Shown here: positions 8,935 through 16,589 of the stretch, one piece after another
How positions within the stretch are numbered: the stretch's first letter is position 1
How the letters are laid out: every line of letters begins with the position of its first letter
Origin: an uncultured Oscillospiraceae bacterium
GTDB taxonomy: Bacteria > Bacillota > Clostridia > Oscillospirales > Ruminococcaceae
DNA length: 37,781 nucleotides
NCBI GenBank assembly: GCA_934481445.1
Contig: CAKSPC010000025.1
Span: 1-37,781 of the forward strand
Reading direction: 5' to 3'
Translations under genes and position numbers: made by a program
The notes under the pieces: generated by a model
Seen by the model: only the letters and a program-made list of their open reading frames with translations
Told to the model about the DNA's origin: nothing
Databases searched by the model: none

Positions 8935-9888
8935 ATGAGAGATGAGCAGTTTCTGAACCTTGCTGTCAACAAACTTGGTATTGAATTCAGCTCGCTTGAT
9001 TTGTCCTTTCACCAGATGGAAAACGGAAACCCCGGGGATATTACATCATACTGGCCGGGCGATGAAAACGAAGATGTTCTCGTCTGTGTATTCAAGGGAA
9101 AAAGAATCAGTGAACCGTTCCACCGACAGGATTTTTTCTTCATCAATTATGCCTACGAGGGCAGTTATCAGGCGTTATCTGAAAAATATAACAACCTTAT
9201 CACGATAGACGAAGACGAGTGTTATATCGGTCAGCCTTACAGCGGGTACGCTTTAAGGGCGGACAGCGACAAGGACGTGACAATTGTCGGGATCCTGATA
9301 CGAAAGGATTCTTTTTTTCATGAGTATCTGCCAACGGTTTATACGGACGCTGAGCTGTTCCGTTTTTTCATAGAACCGCAGTCGAATAAATTTTCGGACG
9401 AGTTTATTCATTTGTCCGTCACAAAAGACCACGTCATACGCTCACTTCTTGAACTAATGGTTATAGAGTACGCCGACAGAAAAGACGATACGCAGCGTAT
9501 CCTAAAATCAATGCTCCAAACACTTATGCTGGAAATTGCGAGAAGATACAAAATAGAAAGGACAGGCGGCAAGAAAAAATCACTGTCGGATCGTATCCTT
9601 GAATATATGGACGATCACTCCGATGTCGTGACTCTGAAAGAGATCGCGGAAAGATTCAATTATCATCCGAATTACATATCGACGCTGCTTCATCGGAGCA
9701 CAGGGCGAAAATTTTCAGAAATTCTTCTTGAAAAAAGAATGGCAAGAGCTATACTTCTGATGAAGAATACGTCGCTTTCCGTCGAGGAAATAGCAGCTAT
9801 GCTCGGTTACAGCGATCAGAGCAGTTTTTATAAGGCGTTCAAAAATTATTATCATGTTTCCCCGAGAGAATATGATTTTAAGGACTGA
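8935..9888 (+). CDS. AraC-family transcriptional regulator
   Basis: This 317-residue protein has an N-terminal cupin-like sensing region (about 1-180, including PFHRQDFFFINYAYEGS) and a C-terminal AraC domain with two helix-turn-helix motifs (about 215-315). These read VVTLKEIAERFNYHPNYISTLLHRSTG and LSVEEIAAMLGYSDQSSFYKAFKNYYHVSPREY. It starts at the ATG after GGAGG and has a good sigma-A promoter. It is divergent from the iron alcohol dehydrogenase/flavin reductase genes across 156 bp, so by position it probably controls them. The ligand is unknown. Confidence 0.92.
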   Translation: MRDEQFLNLAVNKLGIEFSSLDLSFHQMENGNPGDITSYWPGDENEDVLVCVFKGKRISEPFHRQDFFFINYAYEGSYQALSEKYNNLITIDEDECYIGQPYSGYALRADSDKDVTIVGILIRKDSFFHEYLPTVYTDAELFRFFIEPQSNKFSDEFIHLSVTKDHVIRSLLELMVIEYADRKDDTQRILKSMLQTLMLEIARRYKIERTGGKKKSLSDRILEYMDDHSDVVTLKEIAERFNYHPNYISTLLHRSTGRKFSEILLEKRMARAILLMKNTSLSVEEIAAMLGYSDQSSFYKAFKNYYHVSPREYDFKD

Positions 9889-9925
9889 TAGTTTTTCCAG
9901 AGAGTATTTAATGTAGAAAAATTTC

Positions 9926-10016
9926 GACGTATTTCTACTATATTGAAATCAAAGACATCGGCGTGAACCGGCTGAATGAGATTATAGAGGTCATCAGCGA
10001 GCATATTAACTCTTGA
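9926..10016 (+). other. Possible 3' remnant of an unidentified gene
   Basis: Between the araC stop and the terminator an open frame reads STYFYYIEIKDIGVNRL, then NEIIEVISEHINS and TGA. It has the composition of a real protein C-terminus but no start codon or ribosome binding site. I do not recognise the family. The rest of 9889-10134 holds only the hairpin below. Confidence 0.25.
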
Positions 10017-10033
10017 TGATAGTAAGTATGACG

Positions 10034-10060
10034 AGCACGGCTTGAGACTGTGCTTTTTTC
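10034..10060 (+). terminator. Rho-independent terminator
   Basis: AGCACGG and CTGTGCT form a 7-bp stem with a CTTGAGA loop followed by six T. It terminates plus-strand transcription from the araC gene or the remnant after it. Confidence 0.75.
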
Positions 10061-10134
10061 GGTTCTGAATAAAGGAACGGTGTAAGCCCTAACATTCTAA
10101 TATTATAATTACGTCAACACAAGAAAAAGTGGCA

Positions 10135-10548
10135 TCAGGTATGTTTGTTATTGTAATTGCATATCTGGAGCGCCGCGCCGTCCTCCATGAGGGTAAATCC
10201 GCACTTCTGGTAGAAAGCGGCGTTTTTGCGTTCTTCCGGCATTACCTCGATGTAAAGATAATCGTGATACTTTTCCTTGATAAGTTCTATCATATGGCTT
10301 GCAATGCCCATTCCGTGATATTCCGGATTCACTAAAACGTAGTGGATATATGCGGTCAGTTCTCCGTCGTCAAGAGCGCGGGCAAGTCCTATAAGCCTGT
10401 CGCCGTCCCATGCGGTGATCACGGTCGAAGAACCAATAAGCGCCTTGTAAAGCCTCCCGGGGTACTGCCCGGAGATCCAGCCGACTGACAGAAACAGTTC
10501 CTGAACCTGTTCCTGCGTGAATTTTTTCTGCTCGGTAAATTCTATCAT
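10135..10548 (-). CDS. GNAT family N-acetyltransferase
   Basis: A 137-residue, single-domain GNAT protein. The fold is marked by WDGDRLIGLARALDDG (strands 2-3), YIHYVLVNPEYHGMGIASHM (strand 4 with the acetyl-CoA pyrophosphate loop QxxGxG-type HGMGIA) and KNAAFYQKCGF (the C-terminal Y and beta-bulge). It transfers acetyl from acetyl-CoA to an amine on an unknown substrate. The start follows AAGGAAG. It begins 19 bp after the lysE-like stop on the same strand, so the two are probably co-transcribed and may protect against or export the same amino compound. Confidence 0.9.
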   Translation of the reverse strand: MIEFTEQKKFTQEQVQELFLSVGWISGQYPGRLYKALIGSSTVITAWDGDRLIGLARALDDGELTAYIHYVLVNPEYHGMGIASHMIELIKEKYHDYLYIEVMPEERKNAAFYQKCGFTLMEDGAALQICNYNNKHT

Positions 10549-10567
10549 AATGCTTCCTTTCCTGATG

Positions 10568-11149
10568 TCAGATCCCCAGAATTATCGTTGCCGCACAATA
10601 AAGCAGAAATACTCCGAGAATGATATTTATGCACTTGTAATGCCTGCCGTAAAACGAGCTTATCCGTACTCCAAGGAACGCCCAAGTAAGGCTTGCGATA
10701 CCGCCGACAGCGACCGTGAATGCTCCTGCCAGTGTAAGTCCCCATGCGGATTTTATATTCGGAATGTAATACGCGCTCAATAGCGTGGAGATGTAGAAAT
10801 AAATCTTGACGTTGACAAGCTGGAGCAGGAATCCTTCCAGAAACGACGGCTTTTTGTCTGTTTCATCAGTGGTGAAACGGCTGCGCATAATGTGAATCGC
10901 AAGCCATATCATGTACGCTCCGCCTATGTATTTAAGCACCTCCAGTATCGGTGAAAACACCTGCGACAGCAGACACAGCAGCACCGTGCATAACGCCTGC
11001 ACGGTTGCATATCCGGTGCATATCCCGGCTATAAGCCGGCGGCTGTTTTTCCAGCCGTGCTTGCTTGTGGTGTTGAGCGACAGGATATTTCCGGGACCGG
11101 GAGTAAACGAGCACACCAGCATATATCCCAGAAGCGAGGCTAATTCCAT
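10568..11149 (-). CDS. LysE-family amino acid/metabolite exporter
   Basis: About 193 residues with six hydrophobic segments and the family's N-terminal signature GYMLVCSFTPGPGNILSLN, followed by the LAIHIMRSRF cytosolic loop. LysE/RhtB proteins export amino acids or small amphipathic metabolites with proton or ion coupling at the inner membrane. I chose the ATG at 11149 (MELASLLGYM), preceded by GGAG. A longer frame would need a poor GTG start at 11194 that lies at the promoter's own start region. The promoter carries the same 27-bp element as the neighbouring hxlR gene, so that regulator probably controls export. Confidence 0.88.
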   Translation of the reverse strand: MELASLLGYMLVCSFTPGPGNILSLNTTSKHGWKNSRRLIAGICTGYATVQALCTVLLCLLSQVFSPILEVLKYIGGAYMIWLAIHIMRSRFTTDETDKKPSFLEGFLLQLVNVKIYFYISTLLSAYYIPNIKSAWGLTLAGAFTVAVGGIASLTWAFLGVRISSFYGRHYKCINIILGVFLLYCAATIILGI

Positions 11150-11176
11150 CAGTTGATTCTCCGTTCGTTTTTGAAC

Positions 11177-11205
11177 ATTATACTCCACCGACACGGTATT
11201 TTCAA
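11177..11205 (-). promoter_or_regulatory. lysE promoter with shared HxlR-type element
   Basis: On the minus strand TTGAAA (11200-11205), 17 bp and TATAAT (11177-11182). The -35 box is embedded in a 27-bp element (11199-11225) that recurs with three mismatches at 11654-11680, over the -35 box of the hxlR promoter. Confidence 0.75.
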
Positions 11206-11233
11206 GTAACTAATAAATTAAATAGCGGCTTTT

Positions 11234-11608
11234 TTATTTGTAATCGCACTTCTTGCAGTGGATCATCATGTTTTCGGGGTCCTCCTTGTAGAAAGCGCCC
11301 GACCATTTGCAGATACTCTGCAAAATCGGCACTACCGAAACTCCCTTTTCGGAGAGTGTGTATTCCACCCGGGGCGGTATCTCATCATAGGATTTTCTTA
11401 TTACGATGTCGTTTGCGATAAGTTCTTTCAGCGAAGCCGCAAGCACTGCGTCCGTGATATTGCCCATTTCTTTACGGAGTTCGCTGTAACGCAGGACTTT
11501 TTTTGCAGCAAGTACGCATATTATGCGGGAATTCCACTTGCCGCCGAATACTTCAAGCCCGTATTCCAGCGGACAGCGGATATCCTTTTCAAGTTTTCTC
11601 TGATACAT
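11234..11608 (-). CDS. HxlR-family winged-helix transcriptional regulator
   Basis: A 124-residue MarR-like HxlR regulator. It shows the N-terminal cysteine in DIRCPLEYGLEVFGGKWNSRI, the recognition helix region LRYSELRKEMGNITDAVLAASLKEL, and the wing EIPPRVEYTLSEKG. The C-terminus adds HCKKCDYK, giving three cysteines that could sense redox or electrophiles. The start follows GGAGGG. It is divergent from the pyridoxamine-phosphate-oxidase-like gene and upstream of lysE/GNAT on the same strand. Its likely targets share the 27-bp element, so autoregulation is expected. Confidence 0.92.
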   Translation of the reverse strand: MYQRKLEKDIRCPLEYGLEVFGGKWNSRIICVLAAKKVLRYSELRKEMGNITDAVLAASLKELIANDIVIRKSYDEIPPRVEYTLSEKGVSVVPILQSICKWSGAFYKEDPENMMIHCKKCDYK

Positions 11609-11631
11609 GAAAACCCTCCTTTGCTGTATCT

Positions 11632-11691
11632 ATTATAAGTCAATATCACGTATTTTTCAAGTTACTTATAAATTTAATAGTGACTTATAAT
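11632..11691. promoter_or_regulatory. Divergent promoter/operator region of hxlR and the PNPOx-like gene
   Basis: The minus-strand hxlR promoter is TTGAAA (11655-11660), 17 bp, TATAAT (11632-11637). A plus-strand TATAAT lies at 11686-11691 for the oxidase-like gene. TTATAAGT-type octamers occur three times here (two as ACTTATAA). The 27-bp element at 11654-11680 matches 11199-11225 at 24 of 27 positions. Confidence 0.7.
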
Positions 11692-11769
11692 CCGACTAAT
11701 ATCTTGCTGATTATGAGCGCAGGAGCTATAATGAAATCACCAAAGGCAAGCAATATGGAGGTAAACAAA

Positions 11770-12207
11770 ATGCTTAATGAAAATGTAAAGAAGCTCCTTG
11801 AAAACAGTATGTGGGATCTTGCGACCTGCACGAACGGCGAGCCGAACGTAGTCCCTGTTGCATTCAAGTTCGTGACCGGGGACGGAAAACTGGCTGTCGG
11901 CGATGTGTTCCTTGAAACCACGCTGAACATCATAAAAGAGAACGGCGGCAGGATCGCGATTTCAGTGTACGACGCCAGGAGCCTTGAGGGCTATCAGATA
12001 AAGGGCAGTGCCGTGTACCTGACCAGCGGAGAGATCGTAGATACGTTCAAACAGATGGTCGAGAAGATGTTCAACGGCGCAGCTGCCGCCAAGGGAGCGC
12101 TGCTGATAACTCCGGAAAAGGTCATCGTGACACCTCCCGGTGCAGACAACAAAAAGGCTCTTATGCCGTTGTGCACCGGTTTGTCCAGAATTTCATCGCC
12201 GGGATAG
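11770..12207 (+). CDS. Pyridoxamine 5'-phosphate oxidase-like (FMN-binding split barrel) protein
   Basis: Starting at ATG 11770, after GGAGGT, the protein is about 145 residues. MLNENVKKLLENSMWDLATCTNGEPNVVPVAFKF and GRIAISVYDARSLEGYQIKGSAVYLTSG are characteristic of the small PNPOx-like family seen next to HxlR or MarR regulators. It probably binds FMN, with an unknown electron acceptor. The last 15 or so codons, after PPGADNKKAL, have no family counterpart and run into DNA that on the other strand resembles a transposase relic. The natural end has therefore probably been replaced. Function may survive because the core fold is complete. Confidence 0.8.
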   Translation: MLNENVKKLLENSMWDLATCTNGEPNVVPVAFKFVTGDGKLAVGDVFLETTLNIIKENGGRIAISVYDARSLEGYQIKGSAVYLTSGEIVDTFKQMVEKMFNGAAAAKGALLITPEKVIVTPPGADNKKALMPLCTGLSRISSPG

Positions 12208-12400
12208 TGAACACGTTCGCCCGGATAAGTCATTTGTTCATAATGCTTAGGCTTATAATTAGGGATTGACGAAACCGCATTTCCTGTGTTATACTGTTCA
12301 TTGAGAGAAAGACCTTCTTTCACTTGATTTTTGTGTGGTAACTTTATTCTGGCGGATTTTGGTCTATTTCTCAATTCTTTTTTATTTCTTATGTCCAATA
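12190..12400 (-). pseudogene. Remnant of a DDE/integrase-core transposase (IS481/IS3-like)
   Basis: On the minus strand an open frame has IPNYKPKHYEQMTYPGERV, the entry to the integrase core as seen in IS481-type transposases (KPYEQMTYPGERVQID...). Immediately after this, where the catalytic core should follow, the similarity stops and the frame becomes antisense to the oxidase-like gene. Upstream residues include NKKELRNRPKS. None of the DDE residues remain and no terminal repeats were found. It marks an old insertion followed by deletion, at the point where the PNPOx-like gene acquires an abnormal tail. Confidence 0.5.
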
Positions 12401-12447
12401 TCTTTTGTAGCACTACAAGGATTATATAAATAATTTGAGAAATGCAC

Positions 12448-12476
12448 TTGAAAAAAAGCTGTGTGCATGGTATAAT
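12448..12476 (+). promoter_or_regulatory. Candidate promoter 1 upstream of guaA
   Basis: TTGAAA (12448-12453), 17 bp and TATAAT (12471-12476), with an extended -10 TGG just before. The -10 box forms part of the first palindrome arm (12472-12496). Confidence 0.65.
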
Positions 12477-12586
12477 AAACGCAGGGCGTTTATTATGGCT
12501 TAAAAGTCTATGCACATGCGCAAATCAAAGATTTACGCATGTGCGTATCGGACAATTATACCATAGCCATACGGTCATGGTATAAT
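12472..12586. repeat. Three nested inverted repeats upstream of guaA
   Basis: There are three perfect or near-perfect palindromes. The first has 11-bp arms ATAATAAACGC/GCGTTTATTAT around AGG (12472-12496). The second has arms GCACATGCG/CGCATGTGC extended by AAATC/GATTT (12512-12544). The third has arms ATTATACCAT/ATGGTATAAT (12555-12564 and 12577-12586). The decamer ATGGTATAAT occurs three times (12467, inverted at 12555, 12577), and the last copy provides a second extended -10 for guaA. This could be regulatory or a small palindromic mobile repeat. Confidence 0.7.
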
Positions 12587-12640
12587 AAAAATAAATTATG
12601 ATAAAGCGCAATGCGCTGATAAAAAAGAGAGGTATGACAC

Positions 12641-14182
12641 ATGGCTCACGAGCTTGTTCTGGTTCTGGACTTCGGAGGTCAGTACAATCAGCTGATAGCA
12701 CGACGCGTCCGCGAACACAAAATCTACTGCGAGGTCAAGTCTTATAAAACTCCCGTTGAGGAGATAAAGGCAATGAATCCCAAGGGCATTATTTTCACAG
12801 GCGGTCCCAACAGCGTTTATCTTGACGATTCACCCAGAATGCCCAAGGAAATATTTGAGATAGGCGTGCCGGTACTCGGCATATGCTATGGCGCACAGTT
12901 CATGGCATATTCCCTCGGCGGGGAAATATGCACGGCTCAGGATAGCTCGCTGTCCGAGTTCGGAAGAACGGAAACATTCGTTGAAACCGGTTCCAAGCTT
13001 TTCAAGGGAATCGAAGACACCACCATCACATGGATGAGTCACAACGATTACATCAAAACGCTCCCCGAGGGCTTCAAGGTCATTGCCCACACGGCAAAGT
13101 GCCCTTATGCCGGTATTGTAAATTCCGCGAAGGGATTTTACGGCGTGCAGTTCCACCCCGAGGTAAATCATACCGAACGCGGCTTTGATATGCTCGGAAA
13201 CTTCCTGTACGAAGTATGCGGCTGCACCGGCGACTGGACGATGGAAAGCTATGCAGAAACTGCAATAAAATCCATCCGCGAAAAGGTCGGCGACGGCAAG
13301 GCTCTGCTGGCGCTTTCCGGCGGTGTTGACAGTTCCGTTGCCTGCAAGCTGCTTGCAAAAGCGATAGGAAGCCAGCTTACCTGCATTTTCGTTGACCACG
13401 GTCTGATGAGAAAGAACGAGGGCGACGAGGTAGAAGCTGCATTCGCAGACAGTGGCGTTAATTTTGTCCGCGTAAATGCGGGAGAGCGTTTCCTCGGAAA
13501 GCTTGCGGGAGTTACCGAGCCTGAGCAGAAGCGCAAGATAATCGGCGAAGAATTTATCCGTGTATTCGAGGATGAAGCGAAGAAGATAGGCAAGGTGGAT
13601 TACCTTGTTCAGGGCACCATTTATCCCGATGTTATCGAATCAGGTCTTGGCGACGCGGCTGTTATCAAGAGCCATCACAACGTCGGCGGTCTGCCCGATT
13701 ATGTTGATTTTAAGGAGATAATCGAGCCGCTGCGTCTGCTGTTCAAGGACGAGGTGCGCGCCCTCGGAACTACTCTCGGCCTTGACGAGAAGCTTGTATG
13801 GCGTCAGCCGTTCCCGGGTCCCGGTCTTGCAATCAGGATCATCGGCGACATCACACCCGAGAAGGTGGCTACGCTTCAGGATGCGGACGCTATATTCCGC
13901 GAGGAAATTGCAAACGCGGGTCTCGACCGTAGTATCAACCAGTATTTTGCTGTGCTTACAAATATGCGCTCCGTTGGCGTTATGGGCGACGGAAGAACCT
14001 ACGATTACACGCTTGCGCTCCGCGGTGTTTCTACCAGCGACTTTATGACCGCCGATTTTTCCCGCATTCCTTATGATGTGCTCGAGAAGGTTTCGGTTCG
14101 TATCGTAAATGAGGTCAAGAATATAAATCGTATCGTTTATGACATTACTTCTAAGCCGCCGGCTACTATTGAGTGGGAATAA
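12641..14182 (+). CDS. guaA: GMP synthase (glutamine-hydrolysing)
   Basis: This 513-residue protein converts XMP to GMP with ATP and glutamine in purine synthesis. The class I amidotransferase domain (about 1-200) has the nucleophile in [11 protein letters not shown] and His/Glu in GVQFHPEV. The ATP-pyrophosphatase domain begins with [16 protein letters not shown], and the C-terminal dimerisation domain carries [13 protein letters not shown] and ends in KPPATIEWE. Length is standard. The ATG follows AGAGAGG. It is a stand-alone gene with its own promoter region. No purine riboswitch was recognised upstream. Confidence 0.98.
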   Translation: MAHELVLVLDFGGQYNQLIARRVREHKIYCEVKSYKTPVEEIKAMNPKGIIFTGGPNSVYLDDSPRMPKEIFEIGVPVLGICYGAQFMAYSLGGEICTAQDSSLSEFGRTETFVETGSKLFKGIEDTTITWMSHNDYIKTLPEGFKVIAHTAKCPYAGIVNSAKGFYGVQFHPEVNHTERGFDMLGNFLYEVCGCTGDWTMESYAETAIKSIREKVGDGKALLALSGGVDSSVACKLLAKAIGSQLTCIFVDHGLMRKNEGDEVEAAFADSGVNFVRVNAGERFLGKLAGVTEPEQKRKIIGEEFIRVFEDEAKKIGKVDYLVQGTIYPDVIESGLGDAAVIKSHHNVGGLPDYVDFKEIIEPLRLLFKDEVRALGTTLGLDEKLVWRQPFPGPGLAIRIIGDITPEKVATLQDADAIFREEIANAGLDRSINQYFAVLTNMRSVGVMGDGRTYDYTLALRGVSTSDFMTADFSRIPYDVLEKVSVRIVNEVKNINRIVYDITSKPPATIEWE

Positions 14183-14326
14183 TCGCCGCTCTCGGAAATT
14201 CCGCATAACAATGCGGGCTGGAGGCTCTTGAACGGCTTCGCGATACCGTTTTGATACCGAAAATCCAAAATATGAAGTAATTGCAGGCGGCTTATGTGTT
14301 GCAGCCATTATGCAGTCAATAACAAA

Positions 14327-14369
14327 ATGATCCCCGAAAACCTTTATTAAGGTTTTCGGGGATCATTAT
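14327..14369. terminator. Strong bidirectional terminator between guaA and the sirtuin operon
   Basis: A perfect 18-bp stem (14327-14344 with 14349-14366) around a TATT loop, built on GATCCCCGAAAACC. A-rich sequence on the left and T-rich on the right let it end both convergent transcripts. The remaining part of 14183-14326 shows no gene I recognise. Confidence 0.9.
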
Positions 14370-14387
14370 TACTTGTGATTATATTTC

Positions 14388-15254
14388 TCACATATTTGTC
14401 AATAAGTCCGAAATATCAGCGTCAATGCAGACAGACCTTTCTTCGATTTCCTTCGGCGCATAGGATTCGCCGAAATTAAGGCAGGCGTAAAATGCGTTCG
14501 GGTTTTGGAAAGTCATTCTCCAGAACGGGAATTTGATGATTCCCGGGGTGTTCATTCCAACGCCAAGTTCGAGGAATAATATGTGCTGTCCATCGTGAGA
14601 ACGCAGATATTTTTCGTATCTCTGCGCTGCTTTGTGCCAGCCGCTGTCCTCAACGAATTTGTCGTCCGAGCGCAGATTCATCGTCAGCGGCTTTCCGCAG
14701 CGCGGGCATCTAGGGATAAGCTCGGTCGGTATTCTCATGTTTTCCTGTGAATCCATCATCGCAATTACGCTGTCCTCGTTATCCCAGGTTTTCTTGCAGC
14801 ATGGCTTGGAGCACTGAAACAGACCGTAATCTCCCTGCGTATAGAACAGCCGTTCCTTGTCAAATCCTGCTTTCTGAAACTGGTGGTCAACATTCGTGGT
14901 CAGCACAAAATAATCCTTGTCCCTGACAAGCTCAAACAGCCGCTTGTATGTGCCGTTGTCAACGTCCATATAGCGGTTGATGTAGATATACCTCGACCAG
15001 TATGCCCAGTGTTCCTCAGGAGTATCAAACGGGTAGAATCCGCCCTCGTACATATTCCGAAAACCGTATTTCGCAATGAAATCGGAGAAATATTTCTCGA
15101 AGTGCTCGCCGCTGTAAATGAATCCAGCCGCCGTGGAAAGCCCCGCTCCAGCGCCGATTATTAATGAATCTGCGGAGTTTATCTCACTTTTCAGCCAATC
15201 GATTTTAGCCGAGTATTTTTCTGTATATGTCATAGTCCTCGTTTCCGAATACAT
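14388..15254 (-). CDS. Class M-type sirtuin (SirTM), probable protein ADP-ribosyltransferase
   Basis: A 288-residue Sir2-fold protein. The NAD-binding loop is SLIIGAGAGLSTAAGF, followed by YSGEHFEKYF in place of the usual deacetylase PxFR stretch. The NAD/ribose motif is VLTTNVDHQFQKAGF. The usual catalytic HG is replaced by YTQGDYG, with Gln at the base position. The zinc site is CSKPCC...CPRCGK. These features mark the SirTM class, known in pathogens to ADP-ribosylate a lipoylated GcvH-like carrier rather than deacetylate. Its start overlaps the macrodomain gene by about 50 bp, with AAAGGTGA before ATG 15254; ATG 15233 is an alternative. It is the last gene of the operon, ending before a strong terminator. 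No GcvH-L or LplA2 gene is present here. Confidence 0.88.
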   Translation of the reverse strand: MYSETRTMTYTEKYSAKIDWLKSEINSADSLIIGAGAGLSTAAGFIYSGEHFEKYFSDFIAKYGFRNMYEGGFYPFDTPEEHWAYWSRYIYINRYMDVDNGTYKRLFELVRDKDYFVLTTNVDHQFQKAGFDKERLFYTQGDYGLFQCSKPCCKKTWDNEDSVIAMMDSQENMRIPTELIPRCPRCGKPLTMNLRSDDKFVEDSGWHKAAQRYEKYLRSHDGQHILFLELGVGMNTPGIIKFPFWRMTFQNPNAFYACLNFGESYAPKEIEERSVCIDADISDLLTNM

Positions 15255-15960
15255 TAAAAATCACCTTTATTCCTTGGGATTTCAGAAAACCCCGTACCGT
15301 CTTGACTGCGATTTCAGCCGCTTCCTGTTTCGGGAATCCAAAAACCCCGGTTGAAATACAGCAGAATGCAATGCTGTCAATTCCGTTCTGAACTGCGAGT
15401 TCAAGGCAGGACCGATAACAGCTTTCCAGCAGCCTGCAATGTTCCGCAGTCAAATTTTCTTGTACGATAGGTCCAACCGTGTGGATTACATATTCACACG
15501 GCAGATTGTACGCCGAGGTAATTTTCGCCTGTCCTGTGGGTTCCGGGTATCCCTGTTTTTTCATTATTTCGGCGCATTCCAGCCGCAGACGAATTCCCGC
15601 AAAGGTGTGAATGCAGTTGTCGATACAGTTGTGGCAGGGCTGATAGCAGCCGGTCATTCCGCTGTTTGCGGCGTTGACTATTGCTCCACATTTCAGCGTG
15701 GTGATGTCGCCGCACCAGAGGTAAATATCGTCCTCAACCGGCGATAGATCCGCAATATCCGTGATACCCTTTTCGGCGGTTTTCTGCCGGAGGTATTCGT
15801 CCTCTGCGGCGAGGTATTCCGCTGAAATTTCATCGGCGGGACGGACGTTTACAAGGCTTCTGTAAAGCCGGAATTGCTCGTTTTCCGATGTCGGTATTCG
15901 TACTTTACTGTATTTCGGATTTTCATTCAGCAGGTAATTTATCAGCTTCTCGGCAGACAT
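15205..15960 (-). CDS. Zinc-type macrodomain protein, probable ADP-ribosyl hydrolase
   Basis: A 251-residue protein with an N-terminal helical extension (about 1-85) and a macrodomain carrying IYLWCGDITTLKCGAIVNAANSGMTGCYQPCHNCIDNCIHTFAG, with GQAKITSAYNLPCEYVIHTVGP and ISTGVFGFP in the ADP-ribose site. The Cys/His cluster in GCYQPCHNCID matches the zinc-dependent macrodomains that accompany SirTM and reverse its ADP-ribosylation. The start lies 3 bp after the upstream ferredoxin-fusion stop, and the end overlaps the sirtuin gene, so writer and eraser are translationally coupled. The target is unknown. Confidence 0.9.
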   Translation of the reverse strand: MSAEKLINYLLNENPKYSKVRIPTSENEQFRLYRSLVNVRPADEISAEYLAAEDEYLRQKTAEKGITDIADLSPVEDDIYLWCGDITTLKCGAIVNAANSGMTGCYQPCHNCIDNCIHTFAGIRLRLECAEIMKKQGYPEPTGQAKITSAYNLPCEYVIHTVGPIVQENLTAEHCRLLESCYRSCLELAVQNGIDSIAFCCISTGVFGFPKQEAAEIAVKTVRGFLKSQGIKVIFNVFGNEDYDIYRKILG

Positions 15961-15963
15961 TTC

Positions 15964-16581
15964 TCACAGCCTTTCTATCGCTCCCACTGGACAATTTTCA
16001 AAGCAAGCGCCGCAGTGCAGGCAATTGTTCTGCCTTATATTATACGGTGATGGAGCGCCTCTGTCAATGCAGTTCTGCGGACATACCGTCGTACATTTTC
16101 CGCAGCCTATGCAGTTATCCGTAATGTGGTAGCCCTTACGTTCTGCGCTGCCATTTCCAATGGTGTAGACCTCGCGGAAAATCGGATTTACGCCGAGGTT
16201 GAAATATTCTATGGAAGCGTCCTTTATTTCAAAGCAGATACCAATATTCCGTTTCTCGCCGGGGTAGAGATTCGCAAGGTACGGCTGCTCGGCAAATATC
16301 GTGTCAATACACGTTTTCTGCCGTTCATCAGCGACAGGGAGCGCCTTTCCGGACAGCCGTATCATCTCCTTGAATTTCGTGTATACAAGTATCTGCACAC
16401 GCCCGTCCGTGAGAAGCTCCTTTGCTACATTCTTGCCCCTTGCGGTGAAGAAATACAGCGAATCCTCATCGTAATGCACCGCGCTTATGCAGCGTATCTG
16501 CGGAGCGCCGTGCTCGTCAACCGTGGCTACATTCAGCACTCCAACAAGCTGCATTTTCTTTAAACAGGTCTTTGCGTCCAT
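15964..16581 (-). CDS. PNPOx-like flavin domain fused to a 2[4Fe-4S] ferredoxin
   Basis: About 205 residues from ATG 16581, preceded by TGAGGT. The N-terminal split-barrel flavin domain (about 1-140, MQLVGVLNVATVDEHGAPQIRCISAVHY, VAKELLTDGRVQILVYT) is followed by two 4Fe-4S motifs, CIGCGKCTTVCPQNC (about 157-171) and CLHCGACFENCPVGAI (about 187-202). It looks like an electron carrier passing electrons between ferredoxin-type clusters and a flavin. In this operon it could supply the single electron needed by the radical SAM enzyme, or pair with the nitroreductase. That is inference from position. The longer frame to 16704 lies inside the nitroreductase gene and is not the start. Confidence 0.88.
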   Translation of the reverse strand: MDAKTCLKKMQLVGVLNVATVDEHGAPQIRCISAVHYDEDSLYFFTARGKNVAKELLTDGRVQILVYTKFKEMIRLSGKALPVADERQKTCIDTIFAEQPYLANLYPGEKRNIGICFEIKDASIEYFNLGVNPIFREVYTIGNGSAERKGYHITDNCIGCGKCTTVCPQNCIDRGAPSPYNIRQNNCLHCGACFENCPVGAIERL

Positions 16582-16589
16582 AACGTACC

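Noticed and set aside
12400..12640. A purine riboswitch upstream of guaA
   Set aside because: The hairpins do not show the conserved three-way junction core or loop sequences of the purine aptamer. They are simple palindromes.
14183..14326. A short frame ending VIAGGLCVAAIMQSITK as a possible gene tail
   Set aside because: It is closed by an upstream stop after about 35 codons, has no start site and matches no family I recognise.
14388..15254. The Sir2-like protein as an anti-phage NADase of a defence system
   Set aside because: Its motifs (GAGAGLSTAAGF, TTNVDHQFQKAG, TQGDYG, zinc cysteines) and the adjoining macrodomain fit the SirTM class better than defence SIR2 domains, and no partner defence gene is present.
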